Shown one piece after another: positions 1 through 8,402 of a stretch of 64,000 bases of DNA. Every line of letters begins with the position of its first letter. Position 1 is the first letter of the stretch. Both the position numbers and the translations under genes were made by a program. Origin of the DNA: Pseudarthrobacter defluvii (GTDB lineage: Bacteria; Actinomycetota; Actinomycetes; Actinomycetales; Micrococcaceae); assembly GCF_030323865.1 (NCBI RefSeq), contig NZ_CP066362.1:2046001-2110000 (forward strand), given 5' to 3'. The notes beneath the pieces were generated by a model, which did no database searches, was not told where the DNA came from, and worked only from the letters and a program-made list of their open reading frames with translations.

Positions 1-1381
1 CCGCGGCTGCGGCAGCATGCGTGCCGGCAACCTTGTCCGCAGCCTCGCGCATGTCGGGATACTGCTCCGCGGCGGCCCGGATGGCGCTGGGCAGGACGCT
101 GACATGCTGCGCGGCAAGCTTCCGTTCTTCTTCGCCGGGCTCCGGGACCTCCTGGCCCTTGGACAGGACCGTAATTCCGGATTCGGTGACCTTGAACCCG
201 CGCGCCCGGTCCAGGTCCGGGTCAAGTCCGATGGCAGCACCTGCGGGCACCTTGACGTTCTTGTCCAGGATGGCGCGGTTGATCACTGCCCCTTCACCCA
301 CCTGCACCTTGTCCATCAGGACCGAATCGATGACCCGGCCGCTGGTGGCCACGTAGACGTCGTTGGACAGCACCGAGCCTTCCACCACGCCTCCGGAAAT
401 CACCACGCCGTTGGCCACGATGGAGTCCAGCGCCGTGCCCACGGTGTTGTTCTTGCCGCGGACGAACTTGGCCGGCGGCGAAATGGTTTGCCGGGTGTAA
501 ATGGGCCACTCGGAGTTGTAGAGGTTGAAGACCGGCAGCGGCGAGATGAGGTCCATGTGGGCGTCATAGAAGGAGTCGATGGTGCCTACGTCGCGCCAGT
601 AGGTGCGGTCGCGCTCGGTGGAGCCGGGGATCTCGTTGAGCGTGAAGTCGTACACGCCGGCCTCGCCGCGGTTGACGAAGTAGGGGATGATGTCCCCGCC
701 CATGTCGTGCTTGGTGTCCAGGCGCTCAGCGTCCACGTGCAGCGCGGCCACCAGGGCGTCGGCGTCAAAGACGTAGTTGCCCATGGAGGCCAGGAACTGG
801 GAGGGGTCCGCGGCAAGCCCGGGGGTGCTCGCGGGTTTTTCCACGAACGCAGCGATCTTCTGGGGATCGTCCTGGTCCGTTTCGATGACGCCGAACTGGT
901 TGGCCATGTGCAGCGGCTGGCGGACGGCCGCCACGGTGGCCTTGGCGCCGCTGCGGACGTGCTGGTCCACCATTTGGGCGAAGTCCATGCGGTACACGTG
1001 GTCCGCGCCCACCACGACGACGATGTCGGGGTTGGCGTCATGGATCAGGTTCAGGGACTGGTAGATGGCGTTGGCGCTGCCCAGGAACCAGCTCTTGCCG
1101 ACGCGCTGCTGTGCGGGGACGGAGGCGACGTAGTTGCCAAGCTGGGTGGACATACGCCATGCTTCGGAAATATGCCGGTCGAGGCTGTGGGATTTGTATT
1201 GGGTGAGGACCACAATCTGCAGGTAGCGCGAATTCACCAGGTTGGAAATCGCGAAATCGATAAGGCGGTAACTGCCGGCGAAGGGCACGGCGGGCTTGGC
1301 CCGGTCTGCCGTCAATGGCATCAGTCTGTTTCCCTCGCCACCTGCGAGGACAATGGCCAGGACTTTTTTGGTCAACGGCAT
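1..1381 (-). CDS. glgC: Glucose-1-phosphate adenylyltransferase (ADP-glucose pyrophosphorylase), 3' end off the window
   Basis: Makes ADP-glucose from glucose-1-phosphate and ATP, the committed step of bacterial glycogen synthesis in the cytoplasm. The start is the ATG at 1381, with AGGAG about 8 nt upstream. The N-terminus has the nucleotidyltransferase signature [11 protein letters not shown] and then KPAVPFAG (sugar-phosphate/activator region). A C-terminal left-handed beta-helix follows, with repeats around [18 protein letters not shown]. About 460 codons are visible with no stop, ending in an Ala run after ADKVAGTH, so probably only a few codons are missing. It is divergent from glgA with a 102 bp shared promoter region, the usual pairing in actinobacteria. 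Identity is secure; the only limit is the missing stop codon. Confidence 0.95.
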   Translation of the reverse strand, partial: MPLTKKVLAIVLAGGEGNRLMPLTADRAKPAVPFAGSYRLIDFAISNLVNSRYLQIVVLTQYKSHSLDRHISEAWRMSTQLGNYVASVPAQQRVGKSWFLGSANAIYQSLNLIHDANPDIVVVVGADHVYRMDFAQMVDQHVRSGAKATVAAVRQPLHMANQFGVIETDQDDPQKIAAFVEKPASTPGLAADPSQFLASMGNYVFDADALVAALHVDAERLDTKHDMGGDIIPYFVNRGEAGVYDFTLNEIPGSTERDRTYWRDVGTIDSFYDAHMDLISPLPVFNLYNSEWPIYTRQTISPPAKFVRGKNNTVGTALDSIVANGVVISGGVVEGSVLSNDVYVATSGRVIDSVLMDKVQVGEGAVINRAILDKNVKVPAGAAIGLDPDLDRARGFKVTESGITVLSKGQEVPEPGEEERKLAAQHVSVLPSAIRAAAEQYPDMREAADKVAGTHAAAAA

Positions 1382-1470
1382 GATGGTCGCTCCTGTACGC
1401 CTTCGTAACTCCCCAAGACAGTCCGGTATGCCCGGACTCCTTCACACTAGAACAGTTATCCGTGAACGAC

Positions 1471-1476
1471 TACCTT
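1471..1476 (+). promoter_or_regulatory. Candidate -10 of a leaderless glgA transcript
   Basis: TACCTT ends 7 nt before the GTG at 1484, which would place transcription start at or next to the start codon. No Shine-Dalgarno is present before this GTG. Confidence 0.45.
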
Positions 1477-1483
1477 GGGTCTT

Positions 1484-2689
1484 GTGCGAATAGACATTGT
1501 GACTAAAGAGTTCCCGCCGGAGATCTACGGTGGCGCCGGGGTGCATGTGGCCGAATTGAGCAGGGTGCTTAGTAAGCACGTTGACCTGCAGGTTCGTGCT
1601 TTCGGCGCTCCCCGTGATGCCGATTACCACGGCGCGACCGTGACGTCCTACCAGGTCCCGCAGGACCTTGGCGGAGCGAACGCGGCAGTCCAGACCCTCG
1701 GTGTGGACCTGCGTATTGTGCCGGACGTGCAAGGCGCGGACCTGGTCCATTCGCACACCTGGTACGCCAATATGGCCGGCCATTTGGCCTCCCTGCTGCA
1801 CGGAATCCCGCACGTTCTCAGCGCCCACAGCCTCGAGCCGCTGCGCCCCTGGAAGGCTGAGCAGCTCGGCGGCGGCTATGCCCTTTCCTCCTGGGTGGAG
1901 AAGACGGCGTACGAAGCTGCGGCCGCGATCATCGCGGTGTCCGAGGGCATGCGCCAGGACATCCTGCGCAGCTACCCCAACGTGGACCCGGCAAAGGTCC
2001 GCGTGGTCCACAACGGCATCGATGTGGAGCTGTGGCAGCGCGACGAAAACGACGACGCCGTCCGCGCCCTGGGCATCGACCCCGCCAAGCCGAGCGTCGT
2101 CTTTGTGGGAAGAAACACACGCCAGAAGGGCGTCCCCTACCTCCTGCGTGCGGCGGCGAAGCTGCCGGCGGACGTCCAGTTGGTCCTGTGCCTCGGCGCG
2201 GCGGACACCCCGGAACTCGCAGCGGAGACGGCGGCCCTGATTGAGGACCTGCAGAAGCAGCGGACTGGCGTGGTGCTGATTGAGCGGATGCTGCCGCGCC
2301 ATGAGCTCATCCAGGTGCTCAGCCACGCCACCGCGTTTGCCTGCCCCTCCATCTACGAGCCGCTGGGCATCGTCAACCTCGAAGCCATGGCCTGCGGCGC
2401 GGCAGTGGTGGCCAGCGCCACCGGCGGCATCCCCGAGGTGGTGGAGCACGGCCGCACCGGCCTGCTGGTGGACCTGGAGCAGGTTACGGACGGCACCGGG
2501 ACACCCCTGGATCCGGAAAAGTTCGTCAAGGAATTCGCTGACGCACTCACCGAAGTTGTGTCCGATCCCGAACGCGCCCGGGCCATGGGACGCGCCGGCC
2601 GGGAGCGGGCCGAAAAGCACTTCTCGTGGGAGTCCATCACAGAGACCACCCTCGAGGTGTACCGTTCGGTGCTGCCGGCCGCCGGCTGA
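1484..2689 (+). CDS. glgA: Glycogen synthase, GT4 family GlgA (actinobacterial type)
   Basis: A 401-residue glycosyltransferase of GT-B fold that elongates alpha-1,4-glucan, or makes maltose-1-phosphate in some actinobacteria, from ADP-glucose. The N-terminus carries the KEFPPEIYGGAGVHV loop that binds the nucleotide-sugar diphosphate (KxGG-type). The C-terminal half has FVGRNTRQKG and the acceptor/donor motif YEPLGIVNLEAMACG. It is shorter than the GT5 synthases of E. coli, typical of the GT4 actinobacterial enzyme. GTG 1484 is chosen over the upstream TTG at 1475 because it gives the conserved MRIDIVTKEF start and fits a leaderless -10. Divergent from glgC. Whether it acts as glycogen synthase or as GlgM-type maltose-1-phosphate synthase cannot be settled here. 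Confidence 0.92.
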   Translation: MRIDIVTKEFPPEIYGGAGVHVAELSRVLSKHVDLQVRAFGAPRDADYHGATVTSYQVPQDLGGANAAVQTLGVDLRIVPDVQGADLVHSHTWYANMAGHLASLLHGIPHVLSAHSLEPLRPWKAEQLGGGYALSSWVEKTAYEAAAAIIAVSEGMRQDILRSYPNVDPAKVRVVHNGIDVELWQRDENDDAVRALGIDPAKPSVVFVGRNTRQKGVPYLLRAAAKLPADVQLVLCLGAADTPELAAETAALIEDLQKQRTGVVLIERMLPRHELIQVLSHATAFACPSIYEPLGIVNLEAMACGAAVVASATGGIPEVVEHGRTGLLVDLEQVTDGTGTPLDPEKFVKEFADALTEVVSDPERARAMGRAGRERAEKHFSWESITETTLEVYRSVLPAAG

Positions 2690-2709
2690 TCGTCCCGCAA
2701 GTACAACCG

Positions 2710-2751
2710 ACGACGGCGCCGCTCCCCTTGGCGGGGGAGCGGCGCCGTCGT
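2710..2751. terminator. Bidirectional intrinsic terminator between glgA and the acyl-CoA oxidase gene
   Basis: A perfect 18 bp inverted repeat (arms 2710-2727 and 2734-2751) with a 6 nt loop, followed by TTATTTT on the + strand. It lies between convergent genes. Confidence 0.85.
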
Positions 2752-2790
2752 TATTTTCCGGCTTTGCCGAAAGGCGCGGGAGTTGGCTGG

Positions 2791-4905
2791 TCAGCCTTTA
2801 CGGCCCGCCGCGGCGGTCCTGGCGATCAGCACCTTCTCATCCACCGGGGCTTGTCCGCTGGCACGCTGGTTCCGGAAATGCGTACGGGCTTCGTCCTGGC
2901 GTGTCTTTTCCGCGCCGGTGGCGATGGCTGAACGGACGTGGTCCTCGCCGTATCCAAAGGCGTCCACCAGGTCCAGGGCGTGCGGGCGGATCTTCTCCAG
3001 CAGCCGGTTGATGTATCCGCCCACGGTGCGGGCCCGCTGCATGGAGAGGCGGCCGTTCATGAGGTACCAGGACAGGTTCTTCTCGATCAGCGACAGGCCG
3101 AACAGGTCGCGCAGCCAGGTCAGTACCGTCCTGGTTCCCGGGTCCGCCACCTGGTGGAGGGCTTCGGTGAAGGCCTCCCATTGCAGCAGCTCGGCATGGG
3201 CCTGGGCGGCGTCGATGAGTTCGTTCTGGTGCCGGTTGAACAAGGCGGCGCCCTTGTCCTGCGGGAGGCGCTTGCTGCCCTTGAGCGCGGCTCCCGCCTC
3301 GGCCACCATGGTCTGCACCCTGTCCGTGAGGAGTGCGCGCTGGCTTTCTTCGTCCCGCAGTGCGTTCGCGGCCTTCTGGACCGATCCGGAGTCCGCCACG
3401 AACTGGGCCACCTGGCGCAGGCCGGTCCGGTGGACTGCGACACCGGCAGCCTGGTTCACCACGTAGCGGGCCAGGACGCCGAAGTCCACGTTGCGGAATT
3501 CCTTGGCGTAGTCGGCCAACAGGCGCTTGGCCACCAGCTGGAGCAGGACTGTGTTGTCACCCTCGAAGGTGGCGTACACATCCAGGTCCGCGCGCAGTGA
3601 GGCGAAGCGGTTTTCGATCAGGAACCCTGCGCCGCCGCATGCCTCACGGCATTCCTGCAGGGTGTCCAGGGCGTGCCAGGTGCTCAGTGGCTTCAGCGCT
3701 GCGGCCAGGGTCTCCAGGTCCTGGCGGTCTGCGTCGGTGTCGTGGGCGCCGGAGAAGACGTCGTCGAACTTCTCCAGGAGCTGTTCGTGGGCAAAAGCGG
3801 CCGCGTAGGTGGTGGCGAGCCTGGTGAACAGCCGCCGCTGGTGGCGCTGGTAGTCGAGCAGGACCTCCTCCTCCGTGTGGGAGGAGGCATTGAATTGGCG
3901 GCGCTCGGTGGCGTACTGGATGGCCGCCTTCAAGGCCACCTTGGAGGCGGCGACGGCGGCGCCGTCCAGGGATACCCGGCCCTGGACCAGGGTGCCCAGC
4001 ATGGTGAAGAAGCGCCGGCCGGGGCTGGCGATGGGCGAGGTGTAGGTTCCGTCCGCGTCGACGTTGCCGTAACGGTTCAGGAGGTTGGTCCTGGGGATGC
4101 GGACGTTGGTGAAGTGCAGGCGGCCGTTGTCTATGCCGTTCAGGCCGCCCTTGATGCCGTCGTCCTCGCCGCCAATGCCGGGCAGGAACTCCTTGGTGTC
4201 CGGGTCCCGCAGGTCGACGTAGAAGGCGTGGACTCCGTGGTTTACGCCGCGGGTGACCAGCTGGGCGAAAACCACGGCGCCGAGTCCGTCGTTGGCGGCG
4301 TTGCCGATGTAGTCCTTCCAGGCGGCGCGGAACGGGGTGTTGATGATGAACTCTTCGGTGGCGGGCTCGTAGGTTGCGGTGGTGGCGATGCTGGCCACAT
4401 CCGAGCCGTGGCCGGTCTCCGTCATGGCGAAGCAGCCGGGGATGTCAAGGTTCATGATTCCCGGCAGCCACTTGGTGTGGTGTTCTGCCGTTCCCAGATG
4501 CATCACAGCGGACCCGAAGAGTCCCCACTGGACGCCCGCTTTGATCTGGAGCGATGGGTCGGCCACCACCAGTTCCTCAAACCCTGCGATGTTTCCGCCG
4601 TGGTCGTCCGAGCCGCCCAGGTTGGACGGGAAGGCACGGTGCACAGCCTCATTGTCCACGAGGTATTTGAGCTGGCCGAAGACGCGCGCACGGTGGTCCG
4701 TGTGGGTCAGGCCCTCCACTTTGTGCAGCTCCGGCTTGGCCGCGAGGTCCCTTGCCTGGAGGCGGACGTCGGCCCACTTTCCCAGGAGCTGCCTGCCCAG
4801 TGCCTCGACGTCGACGGCGGGTGCGGAACTTTTGTCCGGAGTGGCTGCAGGGGTTGCCGCGGGGCGGAGGCCCTTGCCGGCTTGGCGTTCCACTACATCA
4901 GTCAT
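2791..4905 (-). CDS. Acyl-CoA oxidase family flavoprotein
   Basis: A 704-residue protein of the acyl-CoA dehydrogenase/oxidase superfamily; the length fits acyl-CoA oxidases (about 650-700) rather than dehydrogenases (about 380). It should convert acyl-CoA to trans-2-enoyl-CoA using FAD. The middle domain has FAMTETGHGSDVASI, the FAD-contacting motif of ACOX enzymes, and later LGTLVQGRVSL and ATERRQF. A C-terminal helical domain (about 450-704) is present with EACGGAGF and YATFEGDNTVLLQ, where the Glu of FEGDN matches the usual catalytic base. The ATG at 4905 lies 1 nt after the TetR gene stop, so the two are cotranscribed. It faces a thiolase/reductase/hydratase operon across a shared operator, pointing to fatty-acid catabolism. 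A bifunctional dehydrogenase activity cannot be excluded. Confidence 0.88.
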   Translation of the reverse strand: MTDVVERQAGKGLRPAATPAATPDKSSAPAVDVEALGRQLLGKWADVRLQARDLAAKPELHKVEGLTHTDHRARVFGQLKYLVDNEAVHRAFPSNLGGSDDHGGNIAGFEELVVADPSLQIKAGVQWGLFGSAVMHLGTAEHHTKWLPGIMNLDIPGCFAMTETGHGSDVASIATTATYEPATEEFIINTPFRAAWKDYIGNAANDGLGAVVFAQLVTRGVNHGVHAFYVDLRDPDTKEFLPGIGGEDDGIKGGLNGIDNGRLHFTNVRIPRTNLLNRYGNVDADGTYTSPIASPGRRFFTMLGTLVQGRVSLDGAAVAASKVALKAAIQYATERRQFNASSHTEEEVLLDYQRHQRRLFTRLATTYAAAFAHEQLLEKFDDVFSGAHDTDADRQDLETLAAALKPLSTWHALDTLQECREACGGAGFLIENRFASLRADLDVYATFEGDNTVLLQLVAKRLLADYAKEFRNVDFGVLARYVVNQAAGVAVHRTGLRQVAQFVADSGSVQKAANALRDEESQRALLTDRVQTMVAEAGAALKGSKRLPQDKGAALFNRHQNELIDAAQAHAELLQWEAFTEALHQVADPGTRTVLTWLRDLFGLSLIEKNLSWYLMNGRLSMQRARTVGGYINRLLEKIRPHALDLVDAFGYGEDHVRSAIATGAEKTRQDEARTHFRNQRASGQAPVDEKVLIARTAAAGRKG

Positions 4906-4906
4906 G

Positions 4907-5635
4907 TCACTGTCCTTCTTTGGCGGATAACTTGGTGGTCGGTGAAGCGGGGGTGAGCTCAGGGACTATGCCAACGCACAGCCACGCCGTGATCTGGCGG
5001 GCCATGGTCTCCTGGGTCGGCTTGGCCGGGGTGTCGGGGGTGCTGAGCCACTGTTCGCCGGCGTTACGTACCAGGCCGATGGCCGCTTTGGGCCAGTAGC
5101 CGATGACGGCTTCCCCAACATCCCCGAGGTGCGAGCGCATCGGCTTGGCAATCATGTCCGCGATGGCGTCGAAGAAGTGCCCCAGCGGGCCGCCGGCGGC
5201 CGCAGGATGGGCAGTGCCGGCCTGGTCGGCGGGGGCGTAGCTGGTGACGAACGTGTAGACGTTGGGGCTGGTGTCTGCCATTTGCAGATAGGCCGACACC
5301 ATTGCCAGCAGCCCTTCACGGGGCGTGACGGCGCTTTGCGCGGCTTCCTGGATGCGGTGCTGCATCTGGCTCAGGACCACTTCGCCCACAGCCTGCTGCA
5401 GCCCGGCCTTGTCCCCGAAGTATCGATAAAAGACCGACTTGGAGGTTCCGGCCGCACTGGCGATGTCCTCCATGGATGCGTCGCTGCCAAGCGCATGCAC
5501 TGCCCGGCGGGCCTGCTTGATCAGCTCCCTGCGCCGTTCCTCACGGTGGGTCTGCCAGCGCGAGGAACGCCCATCGGAGCTTGCGGTTTGGTGAAGCTCA
5601 AGGGAAGGAGGGAGGGTTGTGTCCTGAAAGTTCAC
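4907..5635 (-). CDS. TetR/AcrR family transcriptional regulator of the fatty-acid module
   Basis: A 242-residue repressor. The N-terminal helix-turn-helix region reads SMEDIASAAGTSKSVFYRYF (about residues 62-81), a canonical TetR recognition helix. The remainder is a helical ligand-binding domain. The long open frame extends to 5788, but an upstream start would put the perfect operator inside the coding region. GTG 5635 sits 7 nt after a TACGCT -10 and gives a standard length, so a leaderless start there is preferred. It is transcribed with the acyl-CoA oxidase gene and divergent from the thiolase operon. Likely an autoregulated repressor released by an acyl-CoA; the ligand is inferred only from the neighbours. 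Confidence 0.85.
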   Translation of the reverse strand: MNFQDTTLPPSLELHQTASSDGRSSRWQTHREERRRELIKQARRAVHALGSDASMEDIASAAGTSKSVFYRYFGDKAGLQQAVGEVVLSQMQHRIQEAAQSAVTPREGLLAMVSAYLQMADTSPNVYTFVTSYAPADQAGTAHPAAAGGPLGHFFDAIADMIAKPMRSHLGDVGEAVIGYWPKAAIGLVRNAGEQWLSTPDTPAKPTQETMARQITAWLCVGIVPELTPASPTTKLSAKEGQ

Positions 5636-5666
5636 GATACCCAGCGTATCAGGTACGCTGGGTATC
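5636..5666. promoter_or_regulatory. Perfect palindromic TetR-type operator in the divergent promoter
   Basis: Two 13 bp arms (5636-5648 and 5654-5666) are exact reverse complements separated by 5 nt. Each strand contains TACGCT as a possible -10: leftward it is 7 nt before the tetR GTG; rightward it would start transcription near 5667, about 30 nt before the thiolase ATG. A dimeric TetR bound here would block both promoters. Confidence 0.82.
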
Positions 5667-5696
5667 GGTAACCGCATGTGACCCGAGGAGCCTTCC

Positions 5697-7052
5697 ATGT
5701 CCATAGACGGACAGTCCACCCCCGCGCCTGATGGATCAGTTTCAGCCGCCGTCCCGGCAACCCGCAGGGCGGTGATCGTCGGCGGCAACAGGATCCCCTT
5801 CGCCCGTGCCGGCGGCGCCTATGCAAAGTCCTCCAACCAGGACATGCTGACCGCTGCCCTGGACGGCCTGATTGCACGCTTCGGACTTCAGGAAGAGCGG
5901 ATCGGCCAGGTGGCGGCGGGCGCGGTGCTCAAGCATTCCAAAGACTTCAACCTCACCAGGGAAGCCGTCCTGGGTTCGGCACTCTCGGCCGAGACCCCCG
6001 TGTACGACCTCCAGCAGGCATGTGCCACAGGCCTTGAAACGGTGGTGGGACTGGCGAACAAGATCAAGCTTGGGCAGATCGATTCCGCCATCGCCGGCGG
6101 GGTTGATTCGGCCTCCGATGCCCCAGTGGTTGTGAGCGAAGGGCTTCGCGAGGTGATCCTGGACCTCCACCGGGCCAAGACACTTCCCCAGCGGCTGCAG
6201 ATCCTGAGCCGGCTGCGGCCAAAGGACCTGGCGCCGCTCGCCCCCGGCACGGCAGAGCCCCGTACCGGGCTGACCATGGGCGAGCATCAGGCCCTCACCA
6301 CCGCACAGTGGAAGATCTCCCGCGAAGCCCAGGACGAGCTGGCCCTGAACAGCCACCACAACCTTGCAGCCGCCTATGATTCGGGGTTCTTTGATGACCT
6401 GATGACGCCCTACCGCGGACTGACGCGTGACGCGAACCTCCGCCCTGATACGTCCATGGAGAAGCTCGCCGGCCTGAAGCCGGTCTTTGGCCGCAACCTC
6501 GGTGCGGATGCCACGATGACGGCTGGCAACTCCACGCCGCTGACGGACGGCGCCTCCACTGTGTTGCTGGCGTCCGACGAATGGGCAGATGCCCGTGACC
6601 TGCCCAAGCTGGCAGCCGTGGTTGACGCCGAGGCTGCTGCAGTGGATTTTGTGCACGGCAAGGACGGGCTGCTGATGGCACCTGTGTTCGCGGTACCCCG
6701 GCTCCTGGCCAGGCAAAACCTGACGTTTGCGGACTTTGACTACTTCGAAATCCATGAAGCCTTTGCCGCCACTGTCCTCAGCACCCTGGCCGCCTGGGAG
6801 GACGAGGAATTCGGCCGGACCCGCCTGGGCCTGGACGGGGCGTTCGGCAGCATCGACCGGTTGCGCCTCAACGTCAACGGTTCTTCGCTGGCGGCAGGCC
6901 ACCCGTTCGCCGCAACCGGCGGCCGGATCGTCGGCACCCTGGCCAAGATGCTGCACGACAAGGCCGCCGCCACCGGCCGTCCCGCCCGCGGCCTGGTGTC
7001 AGTCTGCGCGGCCGGCGGCCAGGGCGTCGTCGCGATCCTGGAATCCCTGTAG
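5697..7052 (+). CDS. Acetyl-CoA acyltransferase (thiolase, FadA2/FadI-like)
   Basis: A 451-residue thiolase that cleaves 3-ketoacyl-CoA with CoA, or condenses in reverse. The nucleophile Cys109 lies in QQACATG. The C-terminus has NVNGSSLAAGHPFAATGG with the active-site His, and VCAAGGQG with the second catalytic Cys. At about 450 residues it is longer than classic FadA (390) and fits the FadI/FadA2 branch. ATG 5697 has a good GAGGAG ribosome site 7 nt upstream. It is the first gene of a three-gene operon with fabG and a MaoC-like hydratase, the same order as fadA2-fabG4-htdX in mycobacteria. Controlled by the operator at 5636-5666. Confidence 0.92.
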   Translation: MSIDGQSTPAPDGSVSAAVPATRRAVIVGGNRIPFARAGGAYAKSSNQDMLTAALDGLIARFGLQEERIGQVAAGAVLKHSKDFNLTREAVLGSALSAETPVYDLQQACATGLETVVGLANKIKLGQIDSAIAGGVDSASDAPVVVSEGLREVILDLHRAKTLPQRLQILSRLRPKDLAPLAPGTAEPRTGLTMGEHQALTTAQWKISREAQDELALNSHHNLAAAYDSGFFDDLMTPYRGLTRDANLRPDTSMEKLAGLKPVFGRNLGADATMTAGNSTPLTDGASTVLLASDEWADARDLPKLAAVVDAEAAAVDFVHGKDGLLMAPVFAVPRLLARQNLTFADFDYFEIHEAFAATVLSTLAAWEDEEFGRTRLGLDGAFGSIDRLRLNVNGSSLAAGHPFAATGGRIVGTLAKMLHDKAAATGRPARGLVSVCAAGGQGVVAILESL

Positions 7053-7061
7053 GAGGGCGGC

Positions 7062-8402
7062 ATGGCAGATACATACACGCAACTGGTCAACAGCGGCCCG
7101 GGCCGCAACCTTGCAAAGAAGCTCGGCCTCCCGCAGCCCGCTGTCTTGCGCCGCTACGAGCCTGGCCAGCCGCTGGTGGCGGGCCCCGTCGTTGTCGTGG
7201 GGGACACGGCAGGGGCGGACAAACTTGCCGCCGAACTGCTGTCCTGGGACCTTGATGTCAGGCGGCACGCGGTCCCGGCCGAAAAGCTTGGCGCCATCAT
7301 CCTGGTCCTCGACGAGGTGGAGCACCCGGCGGACCTGGAAAAGCCCGTACTTGCCGCGGCCGGTTCGCTCCGCGACCTGCGGGCCAGCGGCCGGATCATC
7401 ACCCTGTCGCGTCCCGCGGCGGAGGCGTCCTCGCCCCAGGCCGCAGCGGCACGGCAGGGGGTGGATGGCTTCCTACGCTCCCTTGCCAAGGAACTGCGGG
7501 CCGGGGCAACAGGAAACGGAGTACTCCTCGCAGGCGGCACCAGGTCCACCAGCCCCAGCGCCCTTGGCGCCATCAGGTTCTTCCTCTCCGCCCGGTCCGC
7601 ATTCGTGGACGGCCAGTTCCTGACGGTCACAACGGAGGACGGCGCGCTTCCGGCCGACCCTGAACGGCCGCTGGAAGGAAAAGTCGCCGTCGTCACCGGC
7701 GCCGCCCGCGGCATCGGGGCCCAGATTGCCCGGACCATGCACCGTGACGGTGCCACGCTGATCCTGGTGGACATCCCGGCTGCCGGGGACCAGTTGGCAG
7801 CGGTCGCCAACGAGGTGCGGGGCACCGCCCTGCAGCTGGACATCACCGGGGCGGATGCAGGGCAGCGTATCCTCGACCACGCCGTCCAGCGGCACGGGCG
7901 GCTGGACATCGTGGTGCATAACGCGGGTGTCACGCGGGACAAGCTGCTGGCCAACATGGACCAGGCGCGGTGGAACAGCGTCATCAACATCAACATCGCC
8001 GCCCAGCTCCGGATCAACGAGGCACTGCTGCAATCCGGGCATTTGGGACCAGCGCCGCGTATCGTTTCAGTTGCCTCCACCAGTGGCGTCGCCGGGAACA
8101 GGGGGCAGACCAACTACGCCGCATCCAAGGGGGGAGTGATGGGAATGGTCCGGGCCAGCGCCCCGCTGTTCGCGTCCCGTGGCGGCACCATCAACGCGGT
8201 GGCCCCCGGCTTCATCGAAACCGAGATGACGGCCCGCATCCCCTTTGCCGTGCGCGAAGTGGCACGGCGGCTCAACTCGCTCCAGCAGGGCGGCCTTCCC
8301 TCCGACGTGGCGGAAACCATCGCGTTCCTGGCCAGCGACGCTGCGGGCGGCATCAACGGGGAGGTGCTGCGGGTGTGCGGGCAGAACCTGGTGGGGGCAT
8401 GA
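7062..8402 (+). CDS. fabG: High-molecular-weight 3-oxoacyl-[ACP/CoA] reductase (FabG4-like)
   Basis: A 446-residue short-chain dehydrogenase with a C-terminal catalytic Rossmann domain (about 205-446) and an N-terminal domain (about 1-200) lacking the catalytic residues. This is the architecture of M. tuberculosis FabG4 (HMwFabG, NADH-dependent). The nucleotide motif TGAARGIG is at 212-219; HNAG follows at about 286-289; the catalytic Tyr352 and Lys356 lie in NYAASK, with the catalytic Ser in SVASTSG. It interconverts 3-oxoacyl and (R)-3-hydroxyacyl thioesters. A GGAGG sequence precedes ATG 7062. It follows the thiolase by 9 nt and overlaps the hydratase gene by 4 nt (ATGA), so the three are translationally coupled. 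Confidence 0.92.
   Translation: MADTYTQLVNSGPGRNLAKKLGLPQPAVLRRYEPGQPLVAGPVVVVGDTAGADKLAAELLSWDLDVRRHAVPAEKLGAIILVLDEVEHPADLEKPVLAAAGSLRDLRASGRIITLSRPAAEASSPQAAAARQGVDGFLRSLAKELRAGATGNGVLLAGGTRSTSPSALGAIRFFLSARSAFVDGQFLTVTTEDGALPADPERPLEGKVAVVTGAARGIGAQIARTMHRDGATLILVDIPAAGDQLAAVANEVRGTALQLDITGADAGQRILDHAVQRHGRLDIVVHNAGVTRDKLLANMDQARWNSVININIAAQLRINEALLQSGHLGPAPRIVSVASTSGVAGNRGQTNYAASKGGVMGMVRASAPLFASRGGTINAVAPGFIETEMTARIPFAVREVARRLNSLQQGGLPSDVAETIAFLASDAAGGINGEVLRVCGQNLVGA

Noticed and set aside
17..1408. 463-codon rightward open frame opposite glgC
   Set aside because: Its product is His/Val/Gly-rich without domains and is the antisense shadow of a clear GlgC.
1442..2620. 392-codon leftward open frame opposite glgA
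   Set aside because: Antisense to a complete GT4 glycogen synthase; no motifs.
5636..5788. N-terminal extension of the TetR protein
   Set aside because: It would encode the operator itself and the start of the divergent thiolase gene on the other strand; family length fits the GTG at 5635.
7970..8398. N-terminal extension of the MaoC-like hydratase
   Set aside because: It lies entirely within fabG in another frame; the ATG at 8399 overlapping the fabG stop is the natural start.
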